NCBI RefSeq assembly: GCF_007655255.1
Contig: NZ_VMYE01000002.1
Span: forward strand, 186,001-250,000
Direction of reading: 5' to 3'
Source: Extensimonas perlucida
Lineage (GTDB): Bacteria > Pseudomonadota > Gammaproteobacteria > Burkholderiales > Burkholderiaceae_C
DNA length: 64,000 nucleotides
The position numbers and the translations under genes were made by a program. The notes beneath the pieces were generated by a model. It worked only from the letters and a program-made list of their open reading frames with translations, ran no database searches and was not told where the DNA came from. Positions 61,981-64,000 of the stretch are shown piece by piece (position 1 is the stretch's first letter; every line of letters starts with the position of its first letter).

Positions 61981-63672
61981 CTAACGCTGCGGCGCCGGCT
62001 GAAAGCTGTGCGCGTCGGCCATGGGCCAATACAGGCGGTACAGGTTGGGCAGCGCGTCGAGCATACCGGGCGCGGTGTCGAGCAAAGCGCCGGGCTGCAG
62101 CGGCGTGAGCAGGCGCGCGAGCGGGCGCACTTCGGTGGCGCTGATGCGGCGCACGATGTGCTCGGTGGTGATTTCGCTCGGGTGCGACAGGCCCGCGGCC
62201 TGCAGCAGCTCCTTGAAGGCGTGCAGCGTGCTGCGGTGCAGCTGCGCCACGCGCTGGGCTTTGTCGGGCACGACCAGCGCGCGCTGGCGCCGTGCGTCCT
62301 GCGTGGCCACGCCCGTGGGGCAGCGGCCGGTGTGGCAGCTTTGCGCCTGCACGCAGCCCAGCGCCATCATGAAGCCGCGTGCGGCATTGCACCAGTCGGC
62401 GCCCAGCGCCAGCATGCGCGCCAGGTCGAAGGCCGACACCACCTTGCCCGCGCAGCCTATGCGCACACGATCGCGCAGGTTCAGGCCCACGAGGGTGTGG
62501 TGCACCAATTGCAAGCCCTCTTGCAGCGGCGCGCCTACGTGGTCGCTGAACTCGACCGGCGCCGCGCCCGTGCCGCCCTCGGCGCCATCGACGGTGATGA
62601 AGTCGGGCGTGATGCCGGTCTCGCGCATGGCCTTGGCGATGGCGAACCACTCCCACGGGTGGCCTATGCACAGTTTGAAGCCCGTGGGCTTGCCGCCCGA
62701 GAGCATGCGCAGCCGCGCGACGAACTGCAGCAGTTCGATGGGCGTGGCAAACGCGCTGTGGCTGGGCGGCGAGATGCAGTCTTGCCACGCGGGCACGCCG
62801 CGCGCCTCGGCGATTTCGGGCGTGACCTTGGGGCCCAGCAGCATGCCGCCCTGGCCGGGTTTGGCGCCCTGGCTGAGCTTGATCTCGATCATCTTGACCT
62901 GCGGCGCGCTTGCCTGCTCGGCAAAGCGATCGGGGTTGAAGCTGCCGTCGGCGTTGCGGCAGCCGAAGTAGCCCGAGGCGATCTCCCACACCAGGTCGCC
63001 GCCGTGCACGCGGTGGTAGCGCGAGATCGAGCCCTCGCCCGTGTCGTGCGCAAAGCCGCCGATCTTCGCGCCCTGGTTGAGCGCAAGAATCGCGTTGGCC
63101 GAGAGCGCGCCAAAGCTCATCGCCGAGATGTTGAACACGCTCATCGCATACGGCTGCGTGCAGGGGCTCACCGAGGGCGAGGGCTGCTGCGGCGTGCCGC
63201 CGACCCAGACGCGAAAGTCGTGCGAAGCGATGCGCGTGGGCGCGAGCGAGTGGTTGATCCATTCGTAGCCGCTCTCGCTCACGTCGAGCAGGGTGCCGAA
63301 CGGGCGGTTGTCGGGCTCACCCTTGGCGCGCTGATAGACCAGCGAGCGCTGCGCGCGCGAAAACGGCTCGGCCTCACGGTCACCCTCGATGAAATACTGG
63401 CGGATTTCGGGGCGGATGGTTTCGAGCAGATAGCGCAGGTGCCCGATCACGGGGTAGTTGCGCAAAATGGCGTGGTGCGGCTGGATCAGGTCATAGAGGC
63501 CCAGCAGCACCAGCAGCGCACACAGCGCGAGCGCTGCGCCCGTGGGCCAGCCCAGCGCAAGCCCGCCCTGCACGCGCTGCACGGCCACCACGCCCGCCCA
63601 CAGCAGGGCGAGTACGCACAGCAGCAGTGCGGTGTAGCGGATCGGGAATAGCGTGGGCAGGGGTTTTTGCAT
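61981..63672 (-). CDS. Membrane-anchored FMN-binding glutamate-synthase-like protein
   Basis: 563 residues. Two hydrophobic helices (about 12-32 and 42-62) precede a GltB-type central and FMN domain: MSFGALSANAILALNQGAK, IEIKLSQGAKPGQGG, DGAEGGTGAAP and GADWCNAARG. A 3Fe-4S cluster motif is present (CVQAQSCHTGRCPTG). The amidotransferase domain and the GltD partner are absent. The family is wide-spread, and its true reaction is uncertain; electron transfer to FMN from the membrane is plausible. Confidence 0.88.
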   Translation of the reverse strand: MQKPLPTLFPIRYTALLLCVLALLWAGVVAVQRVQGGLALGWPTGAALALCALLVLLGLYDLIQPHHAILRNYPVIGHLRYLLETIRPEIRQYFIEGDREAEPFSRAQRSLVYQRAKGEPDNRPFGTLLDVSESGYEWINHSLAPTRIASHDFRVWVGGTPQQPSPSVSPCTQPYAMSVFNISAMSFGALSANAILALNQGAKIGGFAHDTGEGSISRYHRVHGGDLVWEIASGYFGCRNADGSFNPDRFAEQASAPQVKMIEIKLSQGAKPGQGGMLLGPKVTPEIAEARGVPAWQDCISPPSHSAFATPIELLQFVARLRMLSGGKPTGFKLCIGHPWEWFAIAKAMRETGITPDFITVDGAEGGTGAAPVEFSDHVGAPLQEGLQLVHHTLVGLNLRDRVRIGCAGKVVSAFDLARMLALGADWCNAARGFMMALGCVQAQSCHTGRCPTGVATQDARRQRALVVPDKAQRVAQLHRSTLHAFKELLQAAGLSHPSEITTEHIVRRISATEVRPLARLLTPLQPGALLDTAPGMLDALPNLYRLYWPMADAHSFQPAPQR

Positions 63673-63784
63673 GGGGCTGGCAGAAAGAGTGGTGGGCTCT
63701 TGGCCATCATAAAAGCCCCTGAGGTCCGATGCTCCCGCCAGCGTAGATGCCCTTGGATACCGTGCAGTGAAAGACCGTGGATGC

Positions 63785-63830
63785 TTCCATAAAGATAGCT
63801 TCTCATGCTTTTTTACTGCGGGTTTTGGAC
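63785..63830. repeat. AT-rich dispersed repeat, weak
   Basis: AGATAGCTTCTCATGCTTTTTTACTG resembles the AGCTGCTT family but is degenerate. It is the only feature seen in the 218-bp gap 63673-63890 besides the terminator. Confidence 0.35.
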
Positions 63831-63840
63831 CGATTCGATC

Positions 63841-63863
63841 AAAAAAGGCCGCACGCGGCGGCC
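63841..63863 (-). terminator. Rho-independent terminator of the TonB receptor gene
   Basis: On the minus strand GGCCGC, loop CGCGT, GCGGCC, then six T. It begins 27 bp after the receptor stop codon. Confidence 0.9.
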
Positions 63864-63890
63864 TTGCGAGGTGACGGCGCTGCCCGCGCG

Positions 63891-64000
63891 TCAGAAGTCC
63901 ACGGTCAGGCCCGCGTAGATCGAGCGCCCCATGCCGGGCACGCCGGTGCCCCAGAGTGTGGTGCCGGCTTTTTCCTTGTTCATCGACATGGTCGTGCCCT
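63891..64000 (-). CDS. TonB-dependent receptor, C-terminal end
   Basis: Only the last 35 residues are in the window. The end GRSIYAGLTVDF with terminal Phe is the classic last beta-strand of outer-membrane TonB-dependent receptors, recognised by the Bam machinery. The substrate cannot be told. Confidence 0.8.
   Translation of the reverse strand, partial: GTTMSMNKEKAGTTLWGTGVPGMGRSIYAGLTVDF

Overview
The window looks like chromosomal DNA of a high-GC betaproteobacterium, most likely Burkholderiales, family Comamonadaceae (Acidovorax/Alicycliphilus-like). This rests on protein character, on the order rpoB-rpoC-lemA-rsmB-DUF4390-ntrY/response regulator, and on family-typical dispersed AT-rich and GGTCAGA repeats. 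It is inferred by eye; no database was searched.

Layout. 1-13140 (+): the 3' part of rpoB, rpoC with a strong terminator, then a tightly coupled run (LemA-like protein, rsmB, DUF4390 protein, NtrY-like kinase, compact Fis-type response regulator). 13141-17136: an accessory island with an IS630 transposase remnant, an Xre-RES toxin-antitoxin pair, two near-identical tandem Rpn nuclease genes and an AbrB-PIN pair. 17228-28299 (-): a glycan locus (TviB-type dehydrogenase, five glycosyltransferases, a methyltransferase, a flippase and a TMTC-like GT-C/TPR membrane protein) beside pilA (28612-29055), which has its own sigma-54-type promoter. 29307-33176 (-): FHA and PP2C genes, then sucD and sucC. 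33334-39477 (+): argC, motA, motB, a cheY-type gene, cheZ, recQ. 39478-45007: repeat-rich ground holding several copies of a roughly 310-bp non-coding repeat, a class V aminotransferase, a DUF445 protein, MazEF and a PIN toxin cut at its 5' end by the repeats. 45076-52562: glcD, a GDT1-type exporter, and two divergent acyl-CoA carboxyltransferase genes with a biotin carboxylase/carrier gene. 52758-64000: purU, a PAS-GGDEF-EAL protein, a 5'-nucleotidase lipoprotein, ggt carrying an in-frame MITE-like insertion, lpxO, a kinase-like gene, a membrane-anchored glutamate-synthase-like protein and the tail of a TonB-dependent receptor.

Most notable. (1) Both tandem Rpn genes carry an AAGGAG ribosome-binding site and in-frame ATG inside the gene, which would give a C-terminal short form like the intragenic antitoxins reported for other Rpn nucleases. 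(2) The two divergent carboxyltransferase subunits look degenerate in complementary halves: one keeps the N-domain glycine motif and the other keeps the C-domain motif. This suggests a heteromeric carboxyltransferase sharing one biotin subunit. (3) The dispersed non-coding repeat contains a perfect 13-bp hairpin with a compensatory base-pair change between copies, is bracketed by REP-like motifs, and has truncated a toxin gene. (4) A palindromic element of net 165 bp sits in frame inside ggt. (5) A GGCT tetranucleotide tract follows the start codon of a glycosyltransferase, a possible phase switch.
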